Assembly (NCBI RefSeq): GCF_014845095.1
Contig: NZ_NKUG01000035.1
Coordinates: 1 to 59,577, forward strand
From: Methylobacterium bullatum
GTDB lineage: Bacteria > Pseudomonadota > Alphaproteobacteria > Rhizobiales > Beijerinckiaceae
Length of the DNA: 59,577 bases
Direction: 5' to 3'
Positions within the stretch are counted from its first letter, which is position 1. Every line of letters begins with the position of its first letter. This document shows positions 18,146 through 28,061 of the stretch, piece after piece. A program made the position numbers and the translations under genes. The notes beneath the pieces were generated by a model, which had not been told where the DNA came from, searched no databases, and saw nothing but the letters and a program-made list of their open reading frames with translations.

Positions 18146-19753
18146 ATGCTGCGCTTTTCGAGAACCAAGATCGTCGCGACGCTGGCCGTCATCCTCATCG
18201 GCCTGAGCCTCGCCGTGCCGAGCTTCTTCTCGGCCGAGCAGCGCAAGGGCTTCATGGCGTCCCTGCCGGGCTGGTTCCCGAGCTGGATCGTGCCCCAGCG
18301 GGCCATCGTGCTGGGGCTCGATCTCCAGGGCGGCTCGCAGATCCTCCTCGAAATCGACCGGAACGACCTGATCCGCTCGCAGACCACGGGTCTGCGCGAC
18401 GACGTGCGCCGCACCCTGCGCGAGGCCGGCATCACCCCCGAGGGCGGCATCCAGCTGATTCCGCGTGGCGTCCAGATCCGCATCTCCGATCCGGCCAACC
18501 GCGCCAAGGCCCTGCCGAAGCTGCGCGAACTGTCCCAGCCGATCTCCAACGCCATGGTGGCCCAGGCCGGCGGCCAGACCCTCGACGTCACAGACCGGCC
18601 CGACGGCACGATCCAGTTGCTGCTCACCGATGCCGGCCTCACCGACCGCACCCGCCGGGCCGTGACGCAGGCCATCGAAGTCATCCGCCGCCGCATCGAT
18701 TTCGGCGGCACCAAGGAGCCCTCGATCCAGCAGCAGGGTGCCGACCGCGTCCTCGTCCAGGTCCCCGGCCTGCAGGACCCGCAACAGCTCGAGGATCAGC
18801 TCGGCAAGACCGCCAAGCTCGAATTCCGCATGCTGGCCGATTCGCCCTCCGGCGATGTCGACATGCTCACCAACAAGGACGAAGGCGGCGGCAAGGTGCC
18901 GGTGGAGCGCCGGGTCATGGCCGATGGCGGCGATCTCACCGACGCGCAGCCGGCCTTCGACCAGCAGAGCCACGAGCCCATGGTGAGCTTCAAGTTCAAC
19001 CTGAAGGGCGCCCAGCGCTTCGGCCAGGCTACCTCGGAGAACGTGGGCCGCCGCATGGCCATCGTGCTCGACAACGAGGTCGTCTCGGCGCCGCGCATCA
19101 ACACCCCGATCACCGGCGGTTCGGGCCAGATCACCGGCAACTTCACCGTCAAGCAGGCCAACGACCTCTCGATCCTGCTGCGCGCCGGTGCGCTGCCCGC
19201 CAAGCTCACCGTGGTCGAGCGCCGCGTCGTCGGCCCCGGCCTCGGCAACGATTCCATCGAGGCCGGCAAGAAGGCGACCATGGTCGCCGGCATCCTCGTC
19301 ATCGTCTTCATGTTCGCCACCTACGGGGTGTTCGGCTTCTTCGCCAACATCGCCCTCCTCGTCCATGTGGGCCTCATCCTCGGCCTGATGTCGGTGCTGG
19401 AGGCGACCATGACCCTGCCGGGCATCGCCGGCATCGTGCTCACCATCGGCACGGCGGTGGATTCCAACGTGCTGATCTACGAGCGCGTGCGGGAAGAGGT
19501 GCGGGCGGGACGCTCCATCGTCTCGGCCCTGCAGGCCGGCTTCGACAAGGCCTTCGCCACCATCATCGATTCGAACTCGACCATGGCCATCGCCGCCCTG
19601 ATCCTGTTCTTCCTCGGCTCCGGCCCGGTGAAGGGCTTCGCCGTGGTGTTCATCCTCGGCATCCTCACCACCGTCATCACGGCGGTGACGCTCACCCGCA
19701 TGATGATCGCCCTGTGGTACAACTACGCCCGACCCAAGGCCTTGCCGTTCTGA
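18146..19753 (+). CDS. secD: Protein translocase subunit SecD
   Basis: 535-residue RND-like membrane protein that uses the proton motive force to complete Sec export. The N-terminal helix, the conserved GLDLQGGSQILLEID near residues 57-71, the large periplasmic P1 region, and the C-terminal helices with TIGTAVDSNVLIYERVREE and AIAALILFFLGSGPVKGFAV are all visible. Length is normal. Unlike in many bacteria, 287 bp containing a palindromic repeat separates it from secF. Confidence 0.97.
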   Translation: MLRFSRTKIVATLAVILIGLSLAVPSFFSAEQRKGFMASLPGWFPSWIVPQRAIVLGLDLQGGSQILLEIDRNDLIRSQTTGLRDDVRRTLREAGITPEGGIQLIPRGVQIRISDPANRAKALPKLRELSQPISNAMVAQAGGQTLDVTDRPDGTIQLLLTDAGLTDRTRRAVTQAIEVIRRRIDFGGTKEPSIQQQGADRVLVQVPGLQDPQQLEDQLGKTAKLEFRMLADSPSGDVDMLTNKDEGGGKVPVERRVMADGGDLTDAQPAFDQQSHEPMVSFKFNLKGAQRFGQATSENVGRRMAIVLDNEVVSAPRINTPITGGSGQITGNFTVKQANDLSILLRAGALPAKLTVVERRVVGPGLGNDSIEAGKKATMVAGILVIVFMFATYGVFGFFANIALLVHVGLILGLMSVLEATMTLPGIAGIVLTIGTAVDSNVLIYERVREEVRAGRSIVSALQAGFDKAFATIIDSNSTMAIAALILFFLGSGPVKGFAVVFILGILTTVITAVTLTRMMIALWYNYARPKALPF

Positions 19754-19852
19754 AACAAAGCTCTGCCGTTCTGAAATCAGTCCGAGCATTCACAGTTTGC
19801 GAGAGGAGCCCGATCCGGTTTTCGAGTGATCCGTCCATCTGCAAAACAATCC

Positions 19853-19967
19853 CGTCACCCCGGGGCCGCTAAGCGGAGCCCGGGATTCAGACACCCGGGA
19901 TTGCCAGGAGAACCTCCACCTGAGTGCCTGGATTCCGGGCTCGCCCTGCGGGCGCCCCGGAATGACG
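19853..19967. repeat. Dispersed palindromic repeat, family B copy 1
   Basis: 115 bp imperfect inverted repeat in the secD-secF gap. The left arm CGTCACCCCGGGGCCGCTAA and the right arm ending CGCCCCGGAATGACG pair after a few mismatches. A closely similar element is at 58129-58244. No coding potential. Confidence 0.85.
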
Positions 19968-20040
19968 GACGTGCGGTGGAACCGGACGCGCTCTTTTCGA
20001 CGACCCGATCGACCTCATTGCCGAAAGACCGAGACCGAAC

Positions 20041-20988
20041 ATGCGTCTGCTCCGCCTCTGGCCCGATGAGTCGCACGTCGACTTCATGCGCTTCCGGCGC
20101 TTCACCTTCCCGCTCTCGGCCTTGCTGTCGGTGGGGACGGTGATCCTGTTCCTGACGGTCGGCCTGAATTTCGGCATCGACTTCAAGGGCGGCACCCTGG
20201 TGGAGTTGCAGGCGAAATCGAAGACGGCCGACGTGGCCGCCGTGCGACACACCGCCAACAGCTTCGGCTTCGGCGAGACCGAGGTGCAGGAACTCGGCGG
20301 CGACGGGCAGATCCTCGTCCGCTTCCCGCTCCAGCCGGGCGAGCAGGGCCAGACGGCGGTGATGCAGAAGGCGCACGGCGCTTTCGACGCGGAATACGAG
20401 TTCCGCCGCACCGAGACGGTGGGGCCGCGCGTGTCGGGCGAGCTCGTTCAGTCGGGCACGCTCGGCGTGGTGCTGTCGGTGCTCGCGGTGCTCCTCTACC
20501 TCTGGTTCCGCTTCGAGCGGGAACTGGCGCTCGGCGCCATCGTCGGCACCCTGCACGACATCGTGCTCACCATCGGCATCTTCGTCATCAGCCGGATCGA
20601 GTTCAACATGACCTCGATCGCGGCGATCCTCACCATCGTCGGCTACTCGCTGAACGAGACGGTGGTGGTGTTCGACCGGACCCGCGAGCTGATGCGGCGT
20701 TACAAGACCATTCCCACGGTGGAACTGCTCAACCTGTCGATCAACTCCACCATGTCGCGCACGGTGATGACGGCGACCTCCGCCTTCCTGTCGCTGCTCG
20801 CCCTGGTGCTGTTCGGCGGAGAGGCGATCCAGGGCTTCGCCGTGGTGATGCTCGCAGGCGTGGTGATCTGCACCTATTCGGCGATCTTCGTGTCGACCCC
20901 GGTCCTGATCTATCTCGGCCTGATGCTGTCGGGCGTGAAGTCGCAGAGCCGTCCCACCGGCGGCCGCGTGCCCCAGGCGGCGGAATAG
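20041..20988 (+). CDS. secF: Protein translocase subunit SecF
   Basis: 315-residue partner of SecD in the inner membrane. The first helix is followed by NFGIDFKGGTLVELQ, the SecF counterpart of the SecD LDLxGG motif, and the C-terminal helices carry SLNETVVVFDRTRELMRR and NSTMSRTVMTATSAFLSLLAL. Start ATG 20041 has only a weak Shine-Dalgarno. The next gene begins 2 bp after its stop. Confidence 0.97.
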   Translation: MRLLRLWPDESHVDFMRFRRFTFPLSALLSVGTVILFLTVGLNFGIDFKGGTLVELQAKSKTADVAAVRHTANSFGFGETEVQELGGDGQILVRFPLQPGEQGQTAVMQKAHGAFDAEYEFRRTETVGPRVSGELVQSGTLGVVLSVLAVLLYLWFRFERELALGAIVGTLHDIVLTIGIFVISRIEFNMTSIAAILTIVGYSLNETVVVFDRTRELMRRYKTIPTVELLNLSINSTMSRTVMTATSAFLSLLALVLFGGEAIQGFAVVMLAGVVICTYSAIFVSTPVLIYLGLMLSGVKSQSRPTGGRVPQAAE

Positions 20989-20990
20989 AG

Positions 20991-21377
20991 ATGGCGGAGG
21001 GCAGCCTGCATGACGGGTTCGTTCCCGGGCGCCACCTCATCGACGCCTATGGCAATGGCGGCTTTCGCTTCGCCGACATGTCGCATCGCGGCTCGATCCT
21101 GGTGACGCCGGGGGGCATCAGGGCCTGGGATGTCGTGGAGGCCAAGGCCATCGACCGCAACGCCCTGCGCCCGGTCGTGGCCGAGGCGGGGGCGGTCGAG
21201 CTCCTCCTCATCGGCACCGGCCTCGACATAGCGCCGTTTCCGGACAATCTGCGGCGCTGGCTCAAGGACAACGGAATCGGCCTGGACGTGATGCAGACGG
21301 GGGCCGCCGCGCGGACCTACAACATCCTGATGGCGGAGAACCGCAAGGTCGCCGCCGCGATGATCGCGGTCGCGTGA
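20991..21377 (+). CDS. Mth938-like domain protein, NDUFAF3 type
   Basis: 128-residue single-domain protein of the Mth938/DUF498 fold: GNGGFRFADMSHRGSILVTPGG, then VELLLIGTGLDIAPFP and DVMQTGAAARTYNILMAENR. This pattern matches NDUFAF3 (C3orf60), a mitochondrial complex I assembly factor, and bacterial relatives are often found next to secF. The bacterial molecular role is unknown. It begins 2 bp after secF and its stop overlaps the next start by 4 nt, so all three are likely one transcript with coupled translation. Confidence 0.88.
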   Translation: MAEGSLHDGFVPGRHLIDAYGNGGFRFADMSHRGSILVTPGGIRAWDVVEAKAIDRNALRPVVAEAGAVELLLIGTGLDIAPFPDNLRRWLKDNGIGLDVMQTGAAARTYNILMAENRKVAAAMIAVA

Positions 21378-22252
21378 CGAAGACCGAGACCAGCCCCGGA
21401 ACGGCCGAACCCCTCGCCTTCGCCTTCTCGCATTGTGAGGCCCTTGTCCGCGAGGGCGACCCAGACCGCTACTTCGCCACCCTCTTCGCGCCGGCGGCCT
21501 TCCGGCCGCATCTCTTCGCGCTTGCCGCCTTCAGCCTCACCACCGCCCGCGTGCGCGACGCCGTCACCAACCCGATAGCGGGCGAGATCCGTCTGCAATG
21601 GTGGCGCGACGCGCTGCAGGGGGAGGCGAGGGGCGACGTGAAGGCCAACCCGGTGGCCGCCGCGCTGGACGACGCCATCGTCAAGCGCAAGCTCGGGCGC
21701 CAGCCCTTCGTCGATCTGATCGATGCCCGCGTCTTCGACCTCTACGACGATCCGATGCCGCGGGTGAACGATCTCGAAGGTTATTGCGGGGAGACCGCCT
21801 CCTCGCTCATCCGCCTCGGCGGCCTCGTCCTCTGCGACGGCGCGGAGCCGGGGGGCGCCGCAGCCGCCGGCCATGCCGGTGTCGCCTTCGGTGTCGTCGG
21901 ATTGCTACGGGCGCTGCCGTGGCACGCCCGCAACGGGCAGGTCTACCTGCCGGCCGATATCCTCAAGGATCATGGCGTCACCCGCGAAGACATCGTCACG
22001 GGACGCGGCGGCCCCGGTCTCCTCGGGGCGACGGCCGATCTGCGGGCCCTGGCCCGGCGCCACCTGAAGGCCTTCGAGGACGCGCGAGCCAATATCGCGC
22101 CTGCCGCTCTGCCCGCCTTCCTGCCGACGGCCCTGGTGGAACCGAGCCTCGCGATGATGGAGCGGCCGGGCTACGACCCGCTCAACACAATCATCGCCCT
22201 GCCGCGCTGGCGGCGGCTGTGGCGGCTCTGGAGGGGGTCAAGAAGGGGATGA
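21374..22252 (+). CDS. Squalene/phytoene synthase-like protein, NDUFAF6 type
   Basis: 292-residue all-helical isoprenoid-synthase-fold protein starting at GTG 21374, overlapping the previous stop (GTGA). The block ARVRDAVTNPIAGEIRLQWWRDAL is the counterpart of the first Asp-rich motif of squalene and phytoene synthases, but lacks the DxxxD metal ligands. The second Asp-rich position reads AALPWHARNGQVYLPADIL with a single Asp. This pattern fits NDUFAF6-like, probably non-catalytic proteins better than true carotenoid enzymes, and no other carotenoid or hopanoid gene is near. The pairing with an NDUFAF3-like gene strengthens a complex I assembly hypothesis. Confidence 0.82.
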   Translation: MTKTETSPGTAEPLAFAFSHCEALVREGDPDRYFATLFAPAAFRPHLFALAAFSLTTARVRDAVTNPIAGEIRLQWWRDALQGEARGDVKANPVAAALDDAIVKRKLGRQPFVDLIDARVFDLYDDPMPRVNDLEGYCGETASSLIRLGGLVLCDGAEPGGAAAAGHAGVAFGVVGLLRALPWHARNGQVYLPADILKDHGVTREDIVTGRGGPGLLGATADLRALARRHLKAFEDARANIAPAALPAFLPTALVEPSLAMMERPGYDPLNTIIALPRWRRLWRLWRGSRRG

Positions 22253-22269
22253 GATTTCACCCAACCTGT

Positions 22270-22384
22270 CACCTCATCCTGAGACGCCGCGCAGCGGCCT
22301 CGAAGGAGACCTCCAGTACCCGCGGCGCGAACTGGAGGCCTCCTTCGAGGCCTGCGCTTCACTCCGGCGCCTCAGGATGAGGTG
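22270..22384. repeat. Dispersed palindromic repeat, family A copy 2
   Basis: 115 bp imperfect palindrome with arms CACCTCATCCTGAG and CTCAGGATGAGGTG at its ends and the internal TCGAAGGAG/CTCCTTCGA pair. Related to 10028-10139 and 45541-45653. It lies between the NDUFAF6-like gene and the convergent catalase gene. Confidence 0.9.
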
Positions 22385-22440
22385 GTAGGTGGGAGGGCGT
22401 GCGCCCCGGACTGCATTCCTGCCCGTCGCACGAAACGAAA

Positions 22441-22470
22441 GAAAAGCCCCCCGACAGTAATCCGTCGGGA
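22441..22470 (-). terminator. Probable terminator of the manganese catalase gene
   Basis: Read on the minus strand, CCCGAC pairs with GTCGGG around an 8-nt loop and is followed by GGGGCTTTTC. It lies 11 bp after the catalase stop. The stem is short, so confidence is moderate. Confidence 0.55.
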
Positions 22471-22480
22471 GGCCAAGGCT

Positions 22481-23404
22481 TCAGCGTGCCTTCTTCGTCA
22501 GCTTCTCCGCGATCTCGAACATCTCCTGCGGGGCGTAGTCCGGGGTGAAGGCCGAAGGGACGCCGGTGAGCTGGTGGATCTTGCCGCCGTCGGGCATGCC
22601 CTCGACCACCGACAATTCGCCCGGCGGATCACCCGGCAGAGCCATCTCGCCATTGCCCCAGATGCCGGCCATCTCCGTGTAGTCACCGGGGCTGAAGGTG
22701 TAGAGCCGGCGGTGCGAGCCCTCCTGCAGGTACTTCTGGCATTCGGGGATCTTGTCGAGGTTGATGTTCGGCGTCGGCAGGAACTTCTCGATCTCGACGC
22801 CTGTGATCTTCTTCAGTGCCAGGGCGTAGGCATGGGCGTGGACCGAACCGCGCACGAGAAGGTAGCCACAGACCTCGCGCCCGGTCGGGTCGGTCAGGGT
22901 CTCGTAGACGCGCAGCTTGTGCAGGCGGGCGCCGCATTCGAGATGGAAGTTGTGGAGCAGGTCGACGACCACGTTGCCGGTGGTGGTGATGAAATCGTTG
23001 TTCCAGGACGCGCCGTTGCTGTTCACCGGGGTGACGCCACCGCCATTCGACAGGAACGCGGCCGCAAGGCGAATGTCCTTCATGTCCTCGAAGGGCGCAC
23101 CCGAAATGTCGCCGCCATCTTTCTCGTCGCCATCATTGTCGGGGCCGTTGTTGAGCATGGCGACGCCATTGCTCACCAGCTCCACATGGCCCAGCTCCTC
23201 GGCTGTGATCGCGGCAACGAGGCTATAGAACGGGCGTAGCTTAGACTTGCTGCGGAAATTGAAGCTCTGGAACATGTAATTCCCAAGAGTCGACATCTCC
23301 CCATATTTACCACCCAGCAGTTCCTGCAGGGCAGCGGCAGCGTTCGGATCTTTCCTTTTGGGTGCGGGCAGTTCGGCTTGCAGCTTATCGACGCGCATGA
23401 ACAT
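22481..23404 (-). CDS. Manganese catalase family protein
   Basis: 307-residue dimanganese catalase that would disproportionate hydrogen peroxide in the cytoplasm. The four-helix ligand segments are visible: GEMSTLGNYMFQSFNFR, ITAEELGHVELVS (E and H ligands), NFHLECGARLHKLRVYE and VCGYLLVRGSVHAHAYALAL. The ligand pattern suggests an intact site. ATG 23404 has GGAG 8 nt upstream. It is divergent from the lactate permease gene; the two are separated by 303 bp. Confidence 0.93.
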   Translation of the reverse strand: MFMRVDKLQAELPAPKRKDPNAAAALQELLGGKYGEMSTLGNYMFQSFNFRSKSKLRPFYSLVAAITAEELGHVELVSNGVAMLNNGPDNDGDEKDGGDISGAPFEDMKDIRLAAAFLSNGGGVTPVNSNGASWNNDFITTTGNVVVDLLHNFHLECGARLHKLRVYETLTDPTGREVCGYLLVRGSVHAHAYALALKKITGVEIEKFLPTPNINLDKIPECQKYLQEGSHRRLYTFSPGDYTEMAGIWGNGEMALPGDPPGELSVVEGMPDGGKIHQLTGVPSAFTPDYAPQEMFEIAEKLTKKAR

Positions 23405-23707
23405 AGGTTGATCTCCGTATCGCTGGCATGGAGGATACCAAGGGGAACGGTCTCCCGACTCTCATGTTCCGAGGCTGCGACAGGTCGCACAGCCGCCTCG
23501 CTTCCGTTTCGGAACGGCTCCGCTTGTGTTTCGAAGGAGATGCCTTGCCGTTTCCGGGCGTCTGCAGTCTCGGCGGACAGAAAGCGAAGCACGCGCGCAA
23601 CATGATCTGAATACAAGATTCTTCGCGTTGAGCCAGCTCCACTGCTCTGCTAGCTACGATGTCAAGGGCCCGGCGAGAGATCGGGCTCACCGAGGAGCGC
23701 GACGCCC
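23405..23707. other. Intergenic region between divergent catalase and lactate permease genes
   Basis: No convincing coding frame. A possible sigma-70 promoter toward the permease is TTGAGC (23638-23643), 17 bp, TAGCTA (23661-23666). A comparable catalase promoter was not identified with confidence. Confidence 0.35.
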
Positions 23708-25393
<1,686 letters not shown>

Positions 25394-25419
25394 GGGCGAA
25401 CCGATAGGCCGGATCGATG

Positions 25420-25456
25420 ACCCGTCCCGGCGATGCCGGGGCGGGTTTCATTTTTG
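25420..25456 (+). terminator. Intrinsic terminator after lactate permease
   Basis: A stem of about 12 bp with one internal mismatch, ACCCGTCCCGGC / GCCGGGGCGGGT around GAT, is followed by TTTCATTTTT. It begins 26 bp after the permease stop. Confidence 0.85.
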
Positions 25457-25533
25457 TCGCGCCGCGCGAGGAAGGAGCCCTTCGGCGAAGAGGGATCTTG
25501 CCCTCGTGGCCGCGCGGCTCCACCACGGAAGCC

Positions 25534-26058
25534 ATGTTCTTCCGCACGCTCGCCTCGCGCTACTCCCTGTCGAACCTGCCCACGCAGGCGACCGCACGCC
25601 TGCGTCTCGCGCCGCTGGTCCAGGCGGATGCGGAGGCGGTCCAGGCCCTCACCGACGATCAGGCGATCACGGGGGCGGTGGATTTCCTGCCCGATCCCTT
25701 CACCCTCGATCATGCCCGCCGCCTGATCGGCAGGGGGAAGCCGACCAAGGATTGCTTCCTCGGGGCCAAGGCCGACGGCGTTCTCGTGGCGGTGGTCGGT
25801 CTCCACCTGCGTGGCGAGCACGCGGTGGAACTCGGCTACTGGGTCGGCGGCGGCGCCCGGGGCCAGGGCTACGGCAGCGAGGCGGTGACGGGGGCCATCG
25901 CGATCCTGCGCAAGCGCTTCCCCCACCGCTTCATCGTCGCCGAGTGCCGGCCCGAGAACGAAGCCTCGCGCGGTCTCCTTCTCAAGACCGGGTTTCGCGA
26001 TACCGGTGACGAGGGCCACCGGCCGGGCCGACGCATCTTTTCGCTGGATCCGGTGTGA
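25534..26058 (+). CDS. GNAT-family N-acetyltransferase (RimJ/RimL-like)
   Basis: 174-residue acetyl-CoA-dependent acetyltransferase. TARLRLAPLVQADAEAV opens the fold as in ribosomal-protein-type GNATs, VELGYWVGGGARGQGYGSEAV carries the acetyl-CoA pyrophosphate loop (R/QxxGxG/A), and AECRPENEASRGLLLKTGF is the conserved C-terminal motif. The start at MFFRTLAS is preferred: the longer in-frame version from 25417 runs through the permease terminator. Substrate unknown. Confidence 0.85.
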   Translation: MFFRTLASRYSLSNLPTQATARLRLAPLVQADAEAVQALTDDQAITGAVDFLPDPFTLDHARRLIGRGKPTKDCFLGAKADGVLVAVVGLHLRGEHAVELGYWVGGGARGQGYGSEAVTGAIAILRKRFPHRFIVAECRPENEASRGLLLKTGFRDTGDEGHRPGRRIFSLDPV

Positions 26059-26094
26059 TTGGACGATGTCGGAATCGCAGCCGCGGAGGGAGGC

Positions 26095-26331
26095 GTGACC
26101 GAAGGCGGCAATAGAAAATTTCTTGCCAAGCGGTTCAATGAGCACGTCAAGCTTCTCGCGACGCTCTTCAACGCCTTGTCGATTGCAACATTCGGCGCCG
26201 CCTTCGTCGTGCCGCTCGCGCAAGGCCAATATGGCGTGCTCAGCGGAGGACATTGGATTTTGATTTTCGCTGCCCTCGCACTACATTTAGCGGGGCACGC
26301 TGCTCTTCGATTCATGCGCAGTGAGGATTGA
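26095..26331 (+). CDS. Small membrane protein, two predicted helices
   Basis: 78-residue protein starting at GTG 26095, just downstream of a strong GGAGGGAGG. A short basic N-terminus (RKFLAKRFNEHVK) is followed by two hydrophobic segments (LLATLFNALSIATFGAAFVVPL and ILIFAALALHLAGHAAL) and a charged tail RFMRSED. I do not recognise a family. It follows the GNAT gene by 36 bp and precedes another tiny membrane protein gene by 6 bp, suggesting a two-gene unit. Confidence 0.65.
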   Translation: MTEGGNRKFLAKRFNEHVKLLATLFNALSIATFGAAFVVPLAQGQYGVLSGGHWILIFAALALHLAGHAALRFMRSED

Positions 26332-26337
26332 AGCTCG

Positions 26338-26469
26338 ATGACGCTCTCCCTGCAGATCGCCGGCCTCGCCGCCATTCTCATTGTTGGTGGATTGTCCGCG
26401 CTCAAGCTCGCGGCGATGGATTTCGACCGGCGCCACCCACGCCGCACCGAGCCCGCACCACGCGATTGA
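26338..26469 (+). CDS. Very small single-helix membrane protein
   Basis: A 43-codon frame starting 6 bp after the previous stop. It encodes one hydrophobic helix (LQIAGLAAILIVGGLSALKL) and a basic, Pro-rich tail (DFDRRHPRRTEPAPRD). The Shine-Dalgarno is weak (GAGG about 10 nt upstream, inside the preceding gene), so translation may depend on coupling. Reality is supported by tight spacing and a clean helix-plus-tail layout, not by homology. Confidence 0.45.
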   Translation: MTLSLQIAGLAAILIVGGLSALKLAAMDFDRRHPRRTEPAPRD

Positions 26470-26599
26470 TCGTGGACGGACCTGAGGTCGGTTGCGGCTT
26501 CTGGTGGCACTGCCCCGAAAGCGTTCGCTGGAAAAACCGAAGTCTTGGTTCGCATGTCCCCCGCCCCCTACGCGGGGAGAGGGCATGCGCACGCGCCGT

Positions 26600-28030
26600 C
26601 TATTCCGCCGCGATCGGTACCGCCTCGCCTCCCATCCACGAAGCCAGATCCGCCCGCGCCCGGTCGGTATAGGCGCGCTTCTTCGCCACCGCCTTTTCCG
26701 GCCCCTTCAGGCGCTTGCCGCCCTCGCCCTTCGGGGCATGGGCGAGGGGCGGAAACAGGCCGAAATTCACGTTCATCGGCTGGAACGAGCGGGGGCTCCC
26801 GGCCTCCTCGGCTGCGATGTGGCCGCCGGTGATGTGGCCGATGAGGGCGCCGAGCGCCGTGGTGGCGGGGAGTGGCGCCAGGGTCTCACCACGTGCCTCG
26901 GCAACGGCGAAGCGACCGGCCATGAGGCCGATGGCGGCGCTCTCGACATAGCCCTCGCAGCCCGTGATCTGTCCGGCGAAGCGCAGGCTCGGCCGGGCCT
27001 TGAGGCGCAGGGTCCCGTCGAGGAGACGGGGGGAATCGAGATAGGTGTTGCGGTGGAGGCCGCCGAGACGCGCGAATTCGGCGTTTTCCAGGCCGGGAAT
27101 CGTGCGGAACACCCGGACCTGTTCGGAATAGGTCAGCTTCGTCTGGAAGCCGACCATGTTGTAGAGGGTGCCCAGCGCATTGTCCTGGCGCAGCTGGACG
27201 ATGGCGCAGGCCTTCACCGTGGGATCGTGCGGGTTGGTGAGGCCGACGGGCTTCATCGGGCCGTGACGCAGGGTCTCGGGCCCGCGCTCGGCCATGACCT
27301 CGATCGGCAGGCAGCCGTCGAAATAGGGGGTGGTCGCCTCCCATTCCTTGAACCCGATCTTGTCGCCCTCGATCAGCGCCTGGATGAAGGCGTCGTACTG
27401 TTCGCGGTTCATCGGGCAGTTGATGTAATCGGCCCCCGTCCCGCCCGGCCCGACCTTGTCGTAGCGCGACTGGAACCAGGCCTTGTCCATGTCGATGGAG
27501 TCGCGGTGGACGATGGGCGCGATGGCATCGAAGAAGGCCAGCGCCTCGGCCCCGGTCAGGCCGCGGATCGCCTCCGCCAGGGCGGGCGATGTGAGGGGGC
27601 CGGTGGCGATGATGGTCCGGCCCCATTCCTCCGGCGGCAGGCCCTCGACCTCCTCGCGGGCGATGGTGACGAGGGGATGCGCCTCCAGAGCGGCGGTGAC
27701 GGCGGCGGCGAACCCGTTCCGGTCCACGGCGAGCGCGCCGCCGGCCGGCACCTGGTTGGCGTCGGCCGCGCGCAGGATCAGCGAGCCGAGCGTCCGCATC
27801 TCCTGGTGCAGCAGGCCGACGGCGTTGCCGTTGGCATCGTCCGAGCGGAACGAGTTCGAGCAGACGAGCTCGGCCAGGTCCTGACCGTGATGCGCCTCGG
27901 TGGCACGCACCGGGCGCATCTCGTGCAGCACCACAGCATGGCCGCTCTCGGCGATCTGCCAGGCGGCCTCGGACCCGGCGAGGCCGCCGCCGACGATGTG
28001 GATGGGGGAGGTGTCTACGTGGTCCGTCAT
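26600..28030 (-). CDS. trmFO: FADH2-dependent tRNA (uracil-54-C5)-methyltransferase TrmFO
   Basis: 476-residue flavoprotein that makes ribothymidine at tRNA position 54 using methylenetetrahydrofolate. The FAD-binding [19 protein letters not shown] opens the protein, followed by the TrmFO signature [13 protein letters not shown], the [26 protein letters not shown] segment and [18 protein letters not shown], which holds the cysteines used in catalysis. ATG 28030 is preferred over an upstream GTG two codons earlier; no clear Shine-Dalgarno. Neighbours are unrelated. Confidence 0.95.
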   Translation of the reverse strand: MTDHVDTSPIHIVGGGLAGSEAAWQIAESGHAVVLHEMRPVRATEAHHGQDLAELVCSNSFRSDDANGNAVGLLHQEMRTLGSLILRAADANQVPAGGALAVDRNGFAAAVTAALEAHPLVTIAREEVEGLPPEEWGRTIIATGPLTSPALAEAIRGLTGAEALAFFDAIAPIVHRDSIDMDKAWFQSRYDKVGPGGTGADYINCPMNREQYDAFIQALIEGDKIGFKEWEATTPYFDGCLPIEVMAERGPETLRHGPMKPVGLTNPHDPTVKACAIVQLRQDNALGTLYNMVGFQTKLTYSEQVRVFRTIPGLENAEFARLGGLHRNTYLDSPRLLDGTLRLKARPSLRFAGQITGCEGYVESAAIGLMAGRFAVAEARGETLAPLPATTALGALIGHITGGHIAAEEAGSPRSFQPMNVNFGLFPPLAHAPKGEGGKRLKGPEKAVAKKRAYTDRARADLASWMGGEAVPIAAE

Positions 28031-28061
28031 GGGCACGGGATAGACCCGCGTCCCGTCCCGA

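Noticed and set aside
18068..19789. A 573-codon minus-strand frame
   Set aside because: Exact shadow of secD, with His/Asp/Glu-rich low-complexity translation.
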